Virus record (IMG/VR): IMGVR_UViG_3300044680_000064
Coordinates: 73,632 to 103,868 of that record
Source of the DNA: a virus
Length of the DNA: 30,237 bases
Reading direction: 5' to 3' (one strand)
Part shown: piece after piece, positions 16,365 to 23,832 of the stretch
Layout of the letters: each line of letters starts with the position of its first letter
Position numbering within the stretch: position 1 is the stretch's first letter
Translations under genes and position numbers: made by a program
The notes under the pieces: model-generated
The model's database searches: none
The model's input: only the letters and a program-made list of their open reading frames with translations
Told to the model about the DNA's origin: nothing

Positions 16365-16556
16365 ATGTCACAGCCGCGCGTCAACTACGCGCGCTGCCAA
16401 TGGTGCAGCGCGCGTCTTTCTTTCATCGGGATATTCGAATGCACCATCCCCAAGACTGGCGAGCGCGAAGATATGAAGATTCTTCAATGCGAGAAGTGCT
16501 TGCGAGGCGTGATCGTCAGGCCGGAAGACGTTGCGGTTGATTCGAGACGGGGATAG
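16365..16556 (+). CDS. Small zinc-ribbon protein
   Basis: 63 aa, with ATAGGACC just before the ATG. C11-x2-C14 and, about 30 residues later, C42-x2-C45 form a typical zinc ribbon, so it is probably a metal-stabilised adaptor or nucleic-acid-binding protein. It is the last + strand gene, and its 3' end overlaps the end of the RusA-like gene on the other strand by 41 bp. No terminator is obvious between the two converging blocks. Confidence 0.6.
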   Translation: MSQPRVNYARCQWCSARLSFIGIFECTIPKTGEREDMKILQCEKCLRGVIVRPEDVAVDSRRG

Positions 16557-17085
16557 TTGACGGCCAGAACTTCGGATCATCGAACCAGACGACCATCTCG
16601 CTTTGATCCTTGATCTTAAACTCAACCCACTTCACAAAAATGCCTGCCACGAATCTGGCGTTGTCGTCGGGAATGACTTTGGCCGCAACCAATAAATCTT
16701 CTACGGCCTTAGTTCTGTTTCCGACATCCGCTTGCGGATCCCAATCGAGGCCGGGGTAAAGCAGCATGCACACGAGAACTGGATAGCTCGGTGGCGATGG
16801 CATGCCAAGAGCTATCGGAATCATCGAATCTCGCCACGCCTTGTATTCAGGAGTTATCCCGCGGCCTTTCCCTTTCTGGCCGGTCTTGCGGTTGTAGAAG
16901 AGCGAGTTCGAGCTGGGCGGCAGCTTGATCGTGATCGGCACTCGAAACATGGAAGGAATGCACGTCTCGCCATCCATGCGGCACGAAGCCGCGGCCTCAC
17001 CGACTATCGAGAATCGTCCTTCCGACGCCAGCTTGCGCAGCCCGTCCATCGTGCTCGGATGCTTCGTGATCTTCGGACGTCCCAT
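16516..17085 (-). CDS. RusA-like Holliday junction resolvase
   Basis: 189 aa, with AAGGA 8 nt before the ATG. The RusA-family layout is present: LPPSSNSLFYNR at 55-66 is the conserved Asn motif, ITPEYKAWRD at 77-86 is the central helix, and DWDPQADVGNRTKAVEDLL at 114-132 holds D116, D120, K126 and D130. VIPDDN at 137-142 supplies further acids. The usual D-x-D-N is D-V-G-N here. RusA enzymes are dimers that cut Holliday junctions, resolving recombination or replication branches. The 50 residues before the first motif are an extension or an upstream start; Met47 is an alternative. It is the last gene of the recombination operon, with its start 2 bp after the preceding gene. Confidence 0.75.
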   Translation of the reverse strand: MGRPKITKHPSTMDGLRKLASEGRFSIVGEAAASCRMDGETCIPSMFRVPITIKLPPSSNSLFYNRKTGQKGKGRGITPEYKAWRDSMIPIALGMPSPPSYPVLVCMLLYPGLDWDPQADVGNRTKAVEDLLVAAKVIPDDNARFVAGIFVKWVEFKIKDQSEMVVWFDDPKFWPSTIPVSNQPQRLPA

Positions 17086-17087
17086 GC

Positions 17088-17393
17088 TCAGTCCTTGTGG
17101 TGTTTTGGAAGTGAATCGCCGGTCGCTTTGCGGTGGGCTTTGACAGCGCGGTGATAATCTGGAAGTTCGTCGTCAGTCAACCGCGTATCCCAGACGACAT
17201 CAACCAACCAACTATCGGACCAGTTCCCGATCGGGTCTCGCAAGCGAACAACTCTACCTTTTACGGCGAATTGCTCTGGTATCCAACGAATGGTGTACTC
17301 GCGCACGCCTGCGATAATTCCGGCCGACGTTTGCTGGACAGGGGTTGTTTGGCGAATCAGATGGCACTGTCGATAATAAACGATCTTGGCCAT
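17088..17393 (-). CDS. Unknown small phage protein
   Basis: 101 aa from the ATG at 17393, which has AAAGG 10 nt upstream. A GTG at 17399 would overlap the preceding stop as GTGA and is an alternative. The protein is basic and beta-rich in the middle (YTIRWIPEQFAVKGRVVRLRD, then WLVDVVW) and has a basic helical C-terminus. No family is recognised. It lies between another unknown and the resolvase in one tightly packed operon. Confidence 0.5.
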   Translation of the reverse strand: MAKIVYYRQCHLIRQTTPVQQTSAGIIAGVREYTIRWIPEQFAVKGRVVRLRDPIGNWSDSWLVDVVWDTRLTDDELPDYHRAVKAHRKATGDSLPKHHKD

Positions 17394-17395
17394 GC

Positions 17396-17716
17396 TCACG
17401 CCGCCTTTCTCGTTGCAGGAATATTCGGCGCCCCTTGCGCCAGCCGTTGATGATAGTAGTCGAAGGCTCCGAATAGCCGATATAAATCGCAGCCGATGAA
17501 CGACAGCGGAGTCTCAAGGACCATGCCGCGTTCCAAGGCGTCCTCGATCGCCTCTTCGCTCATGCGCCGCACGCTCTCGTGATCGCCGTGAATGACAGAC
17601 TTGGCCGCATGGCTAATCACGCTCATGTTCATGCCTGGTCCGGCGCTGAACTTGAACGGCTTGCGTTGCGACTTCCAAATTCTGTATACGTCCTGCTGAG
17701 GAAGTTCGTCGGCCAT
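17396..17716 (-). CDS. Unknown small phage protein
   Basis: 106 aa from the ATG at 17716, chosen because AAGGAG lies 8 nt upstream; the frame is open further up to 17749 without a ribosome site. The protein is mainly helical (SVISHAAKSVIHGDHESVRRMSEEAIEDAL, broken into two helices) and ends in a Pro/Arg/Lys tail. No motif is recognised. It follows the DNA methyltransferase gene by 45 bp in the same direction. Confidence 0.5.
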   Translation of the reverse strand: MADELPQQDVYRIWKSQRKPFKFSAGPGMNMSVISHAAKSVIHGDHESVRRMSEEAIEDALERGMVLETPLSFIGCDLYRLFGAFDYYHQRLAQGAPNIPATRKAA

Positions 17717-17761
17717 GTCGGCGCTCCTTGAGTGACAGATGGATGACATCAGTGGTCAAAT

Positions 17762-18760
17762 TTACACGAACATATTCGGCGTGACAAGGCTGATTCTCTT
17801 TTTCGACAGAGCGACTTGTGATTCGCGAAGGTCGCATGCTATACCGCGACGGCCATTCTCAATTGCCACGGCGACCGCTGTTCCGGAGCCAGAATGAGGA
17901 TCACAAACAATGCCGTCTGGAGGACAAAAAGATTGGATGAAGAAATTGGCCAAAGACTCCGGGAACGGGGCTTCATTCTCGTGGCACAATTCATTTCCCA
18001 TGACGCCGCCGCCAACGATGCAGCGTACTATCTCTGACTTGGCATCGTCGGCAATGTTGCACGAAATGAGAAGTTGGCGGACTTCGGCAAGCGTGTACGT
18101 CGTCTTGATTTCGTTGCCAGGATTCGCCTTCGCTGGCGGATCGTATCCCATAAACGCTTCTGGCTGCGGATTGTTCACAATATCTCGATCATGAGTTCCT
18201 TTGACCGAGCCATCATCAGCGTGCCGGAAGTTCTTTCTCTTTCCAGACGCGCTACGATTACTCATCTCTCCGCCTGGTGCGTATTTAGGCTTGCGCCCCA
18301 TCGCCGTATTGTTGCTCCAAGGAAACTTTCCTCCTGGTCCGGCGCAGATAATCCATTCATAGTCGTTACGAAGCCAGTCTGGACCGCCGCTGCCAGGAAT
18401 TCCGACCCGGCAGAAGAAAGGCGGTTTTCGTAGATGAACGCCACGCCGATGGAGATCAGCCATGAGTAGCGCTGGACTCGCGCTGTAGCGAAAATTCCGG
18501 GTCTGCCCTTCGACCACCCACGCCACGAGCCCGCGGCAGATGCGCAAGCATTCCACAAATCGTTCGACGCACCAATCAACCCACTCTTGATCCTTGAGCT
18601 TAAAATCAAGTTCAGCATACAAACGTGCTGATTCGTATGGCGGAGACGTGAGCACCATATCAACGCATTTGGCTGGAAGAGACTTCAACCAGACAAGATT
18701 GTTATCTTGTTCGACTGACCAGCGTGCCGAGCCATTCAGAACATCATGTGCTGTGCTCAT
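17762..18760 (-). CDS. DNA methyltransferase, TSPPY (beta-class, m4C-like)
   Basis: 332 aa. T38-S-P-P-Y42 is the catalytic motif IV. Motif I, the SAM-binding DPHSGSGTA, follows late at about 287-295. The order IV before I is that of beta-class amino-methyltransferases, and TSPPY is the variant most often seen in N4-cytosine enzymes, although N6-adenine enzymes also have it. The segment 115-270 between the motifs is the target-recognition region. The gene overlaps the sigma factor gene by ATGA. No restriction endonuclease is next to it, so it is an orphan enzyme, probably protecting phage DNA or altering gene expression. Target sequence unknown. Confidence 0.8.
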   Translation of the reverse strand: MSTAHDVLNGSARWSVEQDNNLVWLKSLPAKCVDMVLTSPPYESARLYAELDFKLKDQEWVDWCVERFVECLRICRGLVAWVVEGQTRNFRYSASPALLMADLHRRGVHLRKPPFFCRVGIPGSGGPDWLRNDYEWIICAGPGGKFPWSNNTAMGRKPKYAPGGEMSNRSASGKRKNFRHADDGSVKGTHDRDIVNNPQPEAFMGYDPPAKANPGNEIKTTYTLAEVRQLLISCNIADDAKSEIVRCIVGGGVMGNELCHENEAPFPESLANFFIQSFCPPDGIVCDPHSGSGTAVAVAIENGRRGIACDLRESQVALSKKRISLVTPNMFV

Positions 18761-19428
18761 TCGCCTTTCATCTCCCAGATAACATCCATCATCCGCAGTT
18801 TCTTAACCGCCTGCCGCGCCCACCATCTGGCCACGGTCTTGTGCACGCCGAATTCGGCAGCGATGTCCGTGTAGGTGCGCTCTTCCAAATAGCGCATCCG
18901 AGCTACCTCGCCAAGCGGAATCGGAAGACGATCCAAGATCGAGTCCACGTCAATTTTCTCGTCTGGTGCCGCGTCCATGACTGCCGGCTCGATGTAGTCG
19001 TGCCACGCCCGAGAGCCGGAGCAGCCATCTAGTTCATTTACGTCATCCATAACGTCAAGGCGTTGGACGATCGGATCGACATGCGTCTTGCATTTGTTGA
19101 CGAACGATGGCCCAATCTGGTGCCAGTTCTTGAACTCGTCCTGCATGTGCTTGAGGATGTAACTGGCGCAATAAGTCCCGAAGGACAGACCTCGCTCGAA
19201 CTGGAATCTCTGCGCGGCGACGACCATCCCGAACATGGCAGCGCCGGCAAGCTCTGTTGCGACCTCGTGGATATTGAGTTGTGGCCGTCCTTGTCTCATG
19301 AGCCGAGCGAACTTGTAGGCTTCGTCGTAGGCAAAGGCCATCCACTTGGTCACGAGATTGCTTCGCTCACTGGTGAGCGGGGTTCCGTTCTGTTCTTCGG
19401 TGAACTTGGAGTTAGGGTGAAGATTCAT
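18757..19428 (-). CDS. Phage-encoded sigma70-family RNA polymerase sigma factor
   Basis: 223 aa from the ATG at 19428, which is preceded by AGGGGATCA at 19435-19443, a site shared with the ATPase gene. The ATG at 19464 is in frame but has no ribosome site. Residues about 55-105 match region 2: LAGAAMFGMVVAAQRFQFERGLSFGTY resembles the polymerase-binding and -10 melting segment ending in TY and an aromatic helix. Residues about 163-212 match region 4, with RTYTDIAAEFGVHKTVARWW as helix-turn-helix. There is no region 1 or 3 of normal size, so it is a small group 3/4-like factor. It is expected to bind host core polymerase and direct it to phage promoters, perhaps the late block. No anti-sigma gene is seen. 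Confidence 0.75.
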   Translation of the reverse strand: MNLHPNSKFTEEQNGTPLTSERSNLVTKWMAFAYDEAYKFARLMRQGRPQLNIHEVATELAGAAMFGMVVAAQRFQFERGLSFGTYCASYILKHMQDEFKNWHQIGPSFVNKCKTHVDPIVQRLDVMDDVNELDGCSGSRAWHDYIEPAVMDAAPDEKIDVDSILDRLPIPLGEVARMRYLEERTYTDIAAEFGVHKTVARWWARQAVKKLRMMDVIWEMKGE

Positions 19429-19464
19429 TTCTTTTGATCCCCTGGTTTGGAAGTTTCGGTCCAT

Positions 19465-19701
19465 CTACTTTCGCTTGATTGCTTTCCGAACAGCGAACGT
19501 CTGCGGCTTCTGGGCCTGCGTCAGCACTTCGTCCTGAATCTTCCGCACCACGTCGAGCGGAATCAGGCGTGCCCGATAATCGGCGAACGCGGCATCGACG
19601 CGAGCCTTCTGCTGCGCCGATAGCCTCTTTATGTGCTTGTCGCAGAGAAACACCGATCCTTCAATCGGCGTACCGCACTCGTTCCACGGACAGATACGCA
19701 T
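19465..19701 (-). CDS. Small zinc-finger-like protein
   Basis: 78 aa, with AAGGAG 7 nt before the ATG, overlapping the preceding stop region. The N-terminus has C4, C9 and a FLCDKH (C20, H23) arrangement consistent with one zinc site. The rest is a basic helical segment (KRLSAQQKARVDAAFADYRAR and a Lys/Arg-rich end). It probably binds nucleic acid or a protein partner. It lies between the annealing protein and the sigma factor; a role as a regulatory partner of either is a positional guess. Confidence 0.5.
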   Translation of the reverse strand: MRICPWNECGTPIEGSVFLCDKHIKRLSAQQKARVDAAFADYRARLIPLDVVRKIQDEVLTQAQKPQTFAVRKAIKRK

Positions 19702-19703
19702 CG

Positions 19704-20891
19704 CTAAGCTCCTTGTTTGCCTTGGATTTCATCGAGCGCCGAATGCACATTGTCGCAGTCGCGATCGCCAAGAGATTCAATCTTTGGCTGCTCCTTCTGC
19801 TCTTCGCCCATGACGCCAGCCTGAATCATGGCCGAGGTCAGGTCTGCGGCCGTGATCTTTTCCTTGACGATACGGTTGTGCAATCCCTTTTGCGCGAAGG
19901 TGCGTTCGGCCTTCTTGCCTTTCGCCGGCTTGTCCGTCGCCGCCGGCTCGACGTGCTGAGTCTCCACGGGCTTGCCCGCACCAAACAAATCCGAGTTGTC
20001 CTGCGTCTGCGGCGGTTCCTGTTGCGCCGCTGCCTCCTGAACTGGCGTTGCGACCGTCTCCGGATCTTTGGGCGTTTCCTGCCGTTGCTCCTGCTGAGGC
20101 TCGTCCTGACGCTCCTGGACGGCCTCCGGCTGTGGCGATGGCTTATATGGCGTCTTGAAGCTGGTTCGCCCGACCGGAAGAGGCTCCGCTCGCGCCGTGG
20201 CCGCTTGCACCTGGCTGACGGCCGATTCGGCATCCTCGATAATGTCCTCCAGATACATGCCGCCGAGAGAATTCGGGAAGGCATGGCGCAATGCTTGCGC
20301 CTGCGCTACCTTGGCGATCATTCGGAATGGATTCGTCAGCCACACGCCGAATGGCTTCATGTAGTTCCGCAGATTCACGCGTGCTACGGAATGGTGCTCG
20401 ATACCCTTCTGGTACACTCGGCACCAACCGCCAAGTATGGTGTCGTTCGGCATCGTGAATTCGCCTTCAACGTCGATGACCTCATCGCCGCGCTGGACGA
20501 TCACGCCATATTCCATGCCGTTATAGCGCGGATGGACCTCCGCCCGCTTGATGAGAGCCTGGACGGCGGTGATGAGCGAGAACTCCGGGCCGTCCTTTGT
20601 GTCGTAGCCGACGATGTAGGCGTCGCCGATCCACGGGTTGAGCCCGCGGGACTGGCAGAGCATACAAAAACGAATGGCCTGAATGTCATCGCAAATCTTC
20701 CCCTGCTTGGTCGGCTTGCAGAGGAACTTCTTGACGAGAACGGGCGAGAGCTTGATCGGCTTCTCTTCTTGGAACGGCACGAATTCGACGGCCTTGTCGG
20801 GCAAGCCTTCCAGCCACGCATTGGCGTCGAACGATGGCCGCTCTGCCGCCTTGGCTTCGGTCGTCACGGTCGTCTTGTTTTGCGGGTTCAT
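19704..20891 (-). CDS. Bet/RecT-family single-strand annealing protein
   Basis: 395 aa, with GGAG 7 nt before the ATG. Residues about 45-125 carry the Bet signature: VKKFLCKPTKQGKICDDIQA, then FCMLCQSRGLNPWIGDAYIVGY and FSLITAVQALIKRA, which correspond to the conserved core of phage lambda Bet and related RecT proteins. RMIAKVAQAQALRHAFPNSL at about 209-228 is the second conserved segment. The C-terminal 150 residues are a Gln/Glu/Pro-rich low-complexity tail of unusual length. Such proteins bind single strands made by an exonuclease and anneal homologous strands. It overlaps the exonuclease gene by ATGA, the classic exonuclease-annealing pair. Confidence 0.85.
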   Translation of the reverse strand: MNPQNKTTVTTEAKAAERPSFDANAWLEGLPDKAVEFVPFQEEKPIKLSPVLVKKFLCKPTKQGKICDDIQAIRFCMLCQSRGLNPWIGDAYIVGYDTKDGPEFSLITAVQALIKRAEVHPRYNGMEYGVIVQRGDEVIDVEGEFTMPNDTILGGWCRVYQKGIEHHSVARVNLRNYMKPFGVWLTNPFRMIAKVAQAQALRHAFPNSLGGMYLEDIIEDAESAVSQVQAATARAEPLPVGRTSFKTPYKPSPQPEAVQERQDEPQQEQRQETPKDPETVATPVQEAAAQQEPPQTQDNSDLFGAGKPVETQHVEPAATDKPAKGKKAERTFAQKGLHNRIVKEKITAADLTSAMIQAGVMGEEQKEQPKIESLGDRDCDNVHSALDEIQGKQGA

Positions 20892-21967
20892 TTTTTTGCT
20901 CCGATCTTGAGGACTTCGACGGTCTCTTCGGTCAACGCATTGGACTGTTCAAGCCGGCTCACGAGAGCCTTAAACGCGAGTCCCTTTTTACCGTGCGGCG
21001 TCTTCGCGGCGATGGCCTGCTCAACCTGTTTTTTGCTAATGGACAGTAGTCCATCAACTGTATCTTGCCCAAGTTCGTCCTGCAAGACGACTTTTGCCTT
21101 TTTGTAGTCGATCGGCCGTCGCGTCTGCTCTTCGATGTAGAGAGCCCCATACTTGCCGCCACGTGCCGCTGTCTCGGTACGCAGCGTTTCGATGAGTCGC
21201 TCGCAATCGGTCTTGAGCTGTCGCGCCTTATCGAGCACGTCGCCGGCTGACTCTTCGTCGATCCTGCCGGTGGATGACAGCCACGAATACGACGCGATTT
21301 GCGTCTTGCGGGCCTCGCACTCGAATACCCGCGGGCAGAACTTGCAATGCGGGCCGGTGACGTATTCTTGCGTAGTTTTCAGGTGCTTGCAGAGCCAAGC
21401 CCACCAATCCGCGAGCTGGTCGTGATCCAGCACTTCCAGCGTTTCGGCCGTTCCGGAGCGGACCTTGATGATGGACACTCGAACGGTTTCGACTTCCGGA
21501 TAGAGATTCATTACCAGTAGCGCGTAGCCCTTGAGTTGGTGCTCGAAGTCATAATCGCCGAACCCGGACTTCCAATCTGGGATTCTGGCTTCCGTTCCCA
21601 CGACGGAAACCAAGTCAGGATGGCCAGTCAATTCGACGCCAGCCAAGTCATCGACAAAATTCATGCCCTCCTCGACAATCGGATTCGGGAAGCTATTCCG
21701 CAACTCGTCTTTCCACAACACCGTTCCACGAGCCACGAGCTTTGCCAGTTCGTCGCGCTCGACCTGCCACTTGTCGGCGCATAGGTACGGATCAATTGCC
21801 TCCGGACCACCGCATTCCCAGTTTTTGATGCGTGCGGCCATGACCTCATGAAACGCGGAGCCAAGGTCGGCGTAGTCTCGCGGCGTGCCGATCTTGACCA
21901 GCGGCTCGATGGAGCTCGCGGCGCATGCGGCAAGTCTCGGTAAACTTGAGCAACGGATAGAGATCAT
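20888..21967 (-). CDS. PD-(D/E)XK exonuclease with Cas4-like cysteine cluster
   Basis: 359 aa, with GGAG 8 nt before the ATG. H40 in LGSAFHEVM, D118 in TGHPDLV, D131-W-K133 in IPDWKSG and Q144 in HQLKGYALLVM are the conserved residues of RecB/Cas4-like nucleases. C208-x2-C211-x5-C217, together with an N-terminal cysteine (C15 or C6), matches the four-cysteine iron-sulfur cluster of Cas4 and AddB. It should resect double-stranded DNA ends to give single strands for the annealing protein. Residues about 250-359 are a helical C-terminal extension of unknown role. It is coupled to the annealing protein gene by ATGA. Confidence 0.8.
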   Translation of the reverse strand: MISIRCSSLPRLAACAASSIEPLVKIGTPRDYADLGSAFHEVMAARIKNWECGGPEAIDPYLCADKWQVERDELAKLVARGTVLWKDELRNSFPNPIVEEGMNFVDDLAGVELTGHPDLVSVVGTEARIPDWKSGFGDYDFEHQLKGYALLVMNLYPEVETVRVSIIKVRSGTAETLEVLDHDQLADWWAWLCKHLKTTQEYVTGPHCKFCPRVFECEARKTQIASYSWLSSTGRIDEESAGDVLDKARQLKTDCERLIETLRTETAARGGKYGALYIEEQTRRPIDYKKAKVVLQDELGQDTVDGLLSISKKQVEQAIAAKTPHGKKGLAFKALVSRLEQSNALTEETVEVLKIGAKK

Positions 21968-21972
21968 GAGTT

Positions 21973-22128
21973 TTACTCCGTGACTTCTTTGAGGATAGCT
22001 CTCGTTCGTTCGACCAAATTAACGTATTTGCACCCGGCGTGATGCTCTTTCTGGTCGCGCCATTGATCGGCATCGTTGGCACAGTAAGGACAGTAGCGAT
22101 TCTCGGCAGCGTCCGAATCTCTGATCCG
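21973..22128 (-). pseudogene. Zinc-finger ORF without a canonical start (broken or unusual start)
   Basis: The frame is open from 22128 to a TAA at 21973-21975, 5 bp before the exonuclease ATG. It encodes RYCPYCANDADQW and EHHAGCKYVNLVE segments, i.e. C-P-Y-C followed by H-H-x2-G-C, a convincing zinc finger with a charged helical tail. No ATG, GTG or TTG exists in the open part. Directly upstream, in frame, is a TGA at 22129-22131, and beyond it an ATG at 22155. The possible explanations are an ATC start at 22123-22125, a nonsense mutation, a frameshift from one of two overlapping short frames, or stop readthrough. The rest of the window uses TGA as an ordinary stop. The motif is seen; which explanation applies is open. 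Confidence 0.45.
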
Positions 22129-22168
22129 TCAAATTTTTCCAGGCTGGCATAGCATGAGCCCATCAAGC

Positions 22169-22262
22169 AAAACAGCCGCCGCCCCCGGCGTAACCCTGCC
22201 AGGAGCGATGCGCGAGAGCGACGGCTGTTTCGATTGTTATTCATGCTGCGGTCCTGGCAGGG
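22169..22262 (-). promoter_or_regulatory. Interleaved inverted repeats in the leader of the recombination operon
   Basis: In + coordinates: arm A 22170-22182 pairs with A' 22218-22230 (AAACAGCCG with CGGCTGTTT, then one mismatch and three more pairs). Arm B 22194-22204 (CCCTGCCAGGA) pairs perfectly over 11 bp with B' 22252-22262. The order is A-B-A'-B', so the two stems are interleaved: they can exclude each other or form a pseudoknot. On the - strand transcript, B' comes first and the A'-A stem comes last, followed by a TTTT run, a terminator-like arrangement. B and B' are also each near-palindromes (CCTG-x-CAGG), so paired protein operators are an alternative. A short Arg-rich ORF (ATG at 22244, AGGA 7 nt upstream) covers the first part of the element. 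Confidence 0.6.
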
Positions 22263-22270
22263 ACAGATTT

Positions 22271-22300
22271 AATTTACAAAACTACCTGCTTGATCGTCAA
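22271..22300 (-). promoter_or_regulatory. Sigma70-type promoter for the recombination operon
   Basis: On the - strand, TTGACG (5 of 6 consensus bases) at 22300-22295 is followed after 18 bp by TAAATT (4 of 6) at 22276-22271. The -35 box contains the TGA stop of the upstream ATPase gene. The expected start is near 22264, so the RNA would begin 2 bases before the B' arm of the interleaved repeats. The promoter would serve the zinc-finger ORF, exonuclease, annealing protein and genes to the resolvase. Visual match only. Confidence 0.5.
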
Positions 22301-23832
22301 GACTGACTGTTGACAATTTCTGCACGAAGCTCCCCGTCTGCGGCCTCGGCGGTATACACGAGAATGCCCTTTTCCTCCGCCCAAAGCGCAACCTTTTTTT
22401 TGTTGCCTGGATCGAGTTGCTCGTAGCAGTACTGCTCCAATGTCAGCTCCCCCAATTGGTCGCCTTGACGTTCGAAGGCCGCGCCAGCGATTGCAAGCGA
22501 GAGCATCGTTCTCTCTCCTGGGCTGAGGTCTGAGAATAGCGTCTTCGGCCCGCGCTCGCTCGGCGTCACGAGCCGCATCTTCTCGTTCACCTGCTCGATT
22601 GCCAGCGGCACGCCGCTCTTGGCCACGATGTCGGACAGTACGCGATCGGTTGCCTTGGCTGCGTCGCGGAATCGTTCGCTTTCTCTCTGGTGCTTCTCGC
22701 CTTCGATTTTGTACTGCTCGCCCAGTTTCTTCTGGCGCAGAGCATCTTCGATCACGCCGCCCATCTTGACGGCTCGCGTGGCGTTGTTGACGGCCGCTTG
22801 TGCGTTGGCGATGTCGTCGGCGGTGATGACGGACATGGTGCGAGCGTTGTCGTCGTTTATGGTCTGCTGCCACGAACGAATTGTTTTTTCGTGCTGTTCA
22901 GCCGCGGCCAGTTTCTGGATTTCGCGCTGAGCAATGTAGGTTTGTCGTTCCACCTGCTGCTTTGACAAGTCTCGTTTCTTCTGGGCGGCAATCACCTCAG
23001 TTTCAGCCGCTGCGAGCTCGTCTTCGAGAAGATGCAACAACTTCGTTTCCTCGAAAACGATCTTGCCAGCATCAGTGACGGTCGGACCAGTGTATTCGGC
23101 TTCTGCCTTCTGCAAGCGGAACTTCGCCAGCTCGATTTGCTCCGCGTGCTGCTTCGCCGCTTTCTGCTCCGATTCCAGCCGCTGCTTGTGCGCCACCGCG
23201 TCCGTTAGCCGCGTCTGGAGTGATGCGCTGTCGTGTTCGCCAGAGGTGTCGATTCCCTCGATCGCCTGCCGTGCGGCCTCGTGACGCGCCAAGAGATTCT
23301 TCGCCTCGTCGCCTTCCTTGCGGGCCTGCTGCTCCAAGGCCCGCTTAACGCGACTCGCCATGACCAAAATGTCGTCGGTGTCTTTGGCCGCAGGCCCGAC
23401 GTGTTTGTCGAACTCGGCAGCCCCGCCGCAGATTTCGTAAAAGAGCGATGGATCGGCAGTCGGGTATAGCAGGCTGATAATGGCCTTGATGCGCTTGGCG
23501 TCGGCCGCTTCCGGGTCGTCGATGCCTGGATCGATCAAGCTGCTGACCGAAAGCCGGCTCTCCAATGAATAGACGGTCGCTTCGCCACGAATCTGCGATT
23601 TGCGAGAGACAAGAAGAGTAACGCCAAAACCGTCGAATCGAGCTTCTCGCTCCCCGTCCTTGATCGGCACTTTCAGGTCTTTCTTGCCGGTCACGGCGCG
23701 GCCAAGAACATTGAGAGCATGGCTTTTACCAGAGCCATTATGACCTCTCAGCACACACAATCCGCCCCTCTCCGGAATCGGAATTCGGAGCGTGGCGATT
23801 GGACCGACGTTGGTAATAACTGCTTCATTCAT
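22297..23832 (-). CDS. SMC/Rad50-like AAA ATPase
   Basis: 511 aa, with AGGGG 7 nt before the ATG. Walker A is G30-H-N-G-S-G-K-S37. Residues about 145-390 are a long charged heptad-rich coiled coil with a likely turn near the middle. LSPGERTMLSLAIA from about 436 is the ABC signature. The usual Walker B hhhhDE is not obvious: the expected place reads LTLEQYCYEQLDP. Rad50/SbcC-like proteins bind DNA ends, tether them and control a nuclease. No SbcD-like nuclease is next to it, so its partner could be the Cas4-like exonuclease two genes downstream. It has its own promoter. A defect in Walker B would point to a structural or regulatory role. Confidence 0.7.
   Translation of the reverse strand: MNEAVITNVGPIATLRIPIPERGGLCVLRGHNGSGKSHALNVLGRAVTGKKDLKVPIKDGEREARFDGFGVTLLVSRKSQIRGEATVYSLESRLSVSSLIDPGIDDPEAADAKRIKAIISLLYPTADPSLFYEICGGAAEFDKHVGPAAKDTDDILVMASRVKRALEQQARKEGDEAKNLLARHEAARQAIEGIDTSGEHDSASLQTRLTDAVAHKQRLESEQKAAKQHAEQIELAKFRLQKAEAEYTGPTVTDAGKIVFEETKLLHLLEDELAAAETEVIAAQKKRDLSKQQVERQTYIAQREIQKLAAAEQHEKTIRSWQQTINDDNARTMSVITADDIANAQAAVNNATRAVKMGGVIEDALRQKKLGEQYKIEGEKHQRESERFRDAAKATDRVLSDIVAKSGVPLAIEQVNEKMRLVTPSERGPKTLFSDLSPGERTMLSLAIAGAAFERQGDQLGELTLEQYCYEQLDPGNKKKVALWAEEKGILVYTAEAADGELRAEIVNSQS

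Noticed and set aside
19479-21107. A 542-codon open frame on the + strand
   Set aside because: It is antisense to the Bet and exonuclease genes. Its Leu/Arg-rich runs are the complement of the Gln/Glu/Pro-rich tail of the annealing protein, and no ribosome site or family motif is present.
21846-22244. A 132-codon Arg-rich open frame in the leader of the recombination operon
   Set aside because: It runs 120 bp into the exonuclease gene in another frame and gives no motif after the first 25 residues. Only its beginning, as a possible leader peptide, is kept under the leader finding.
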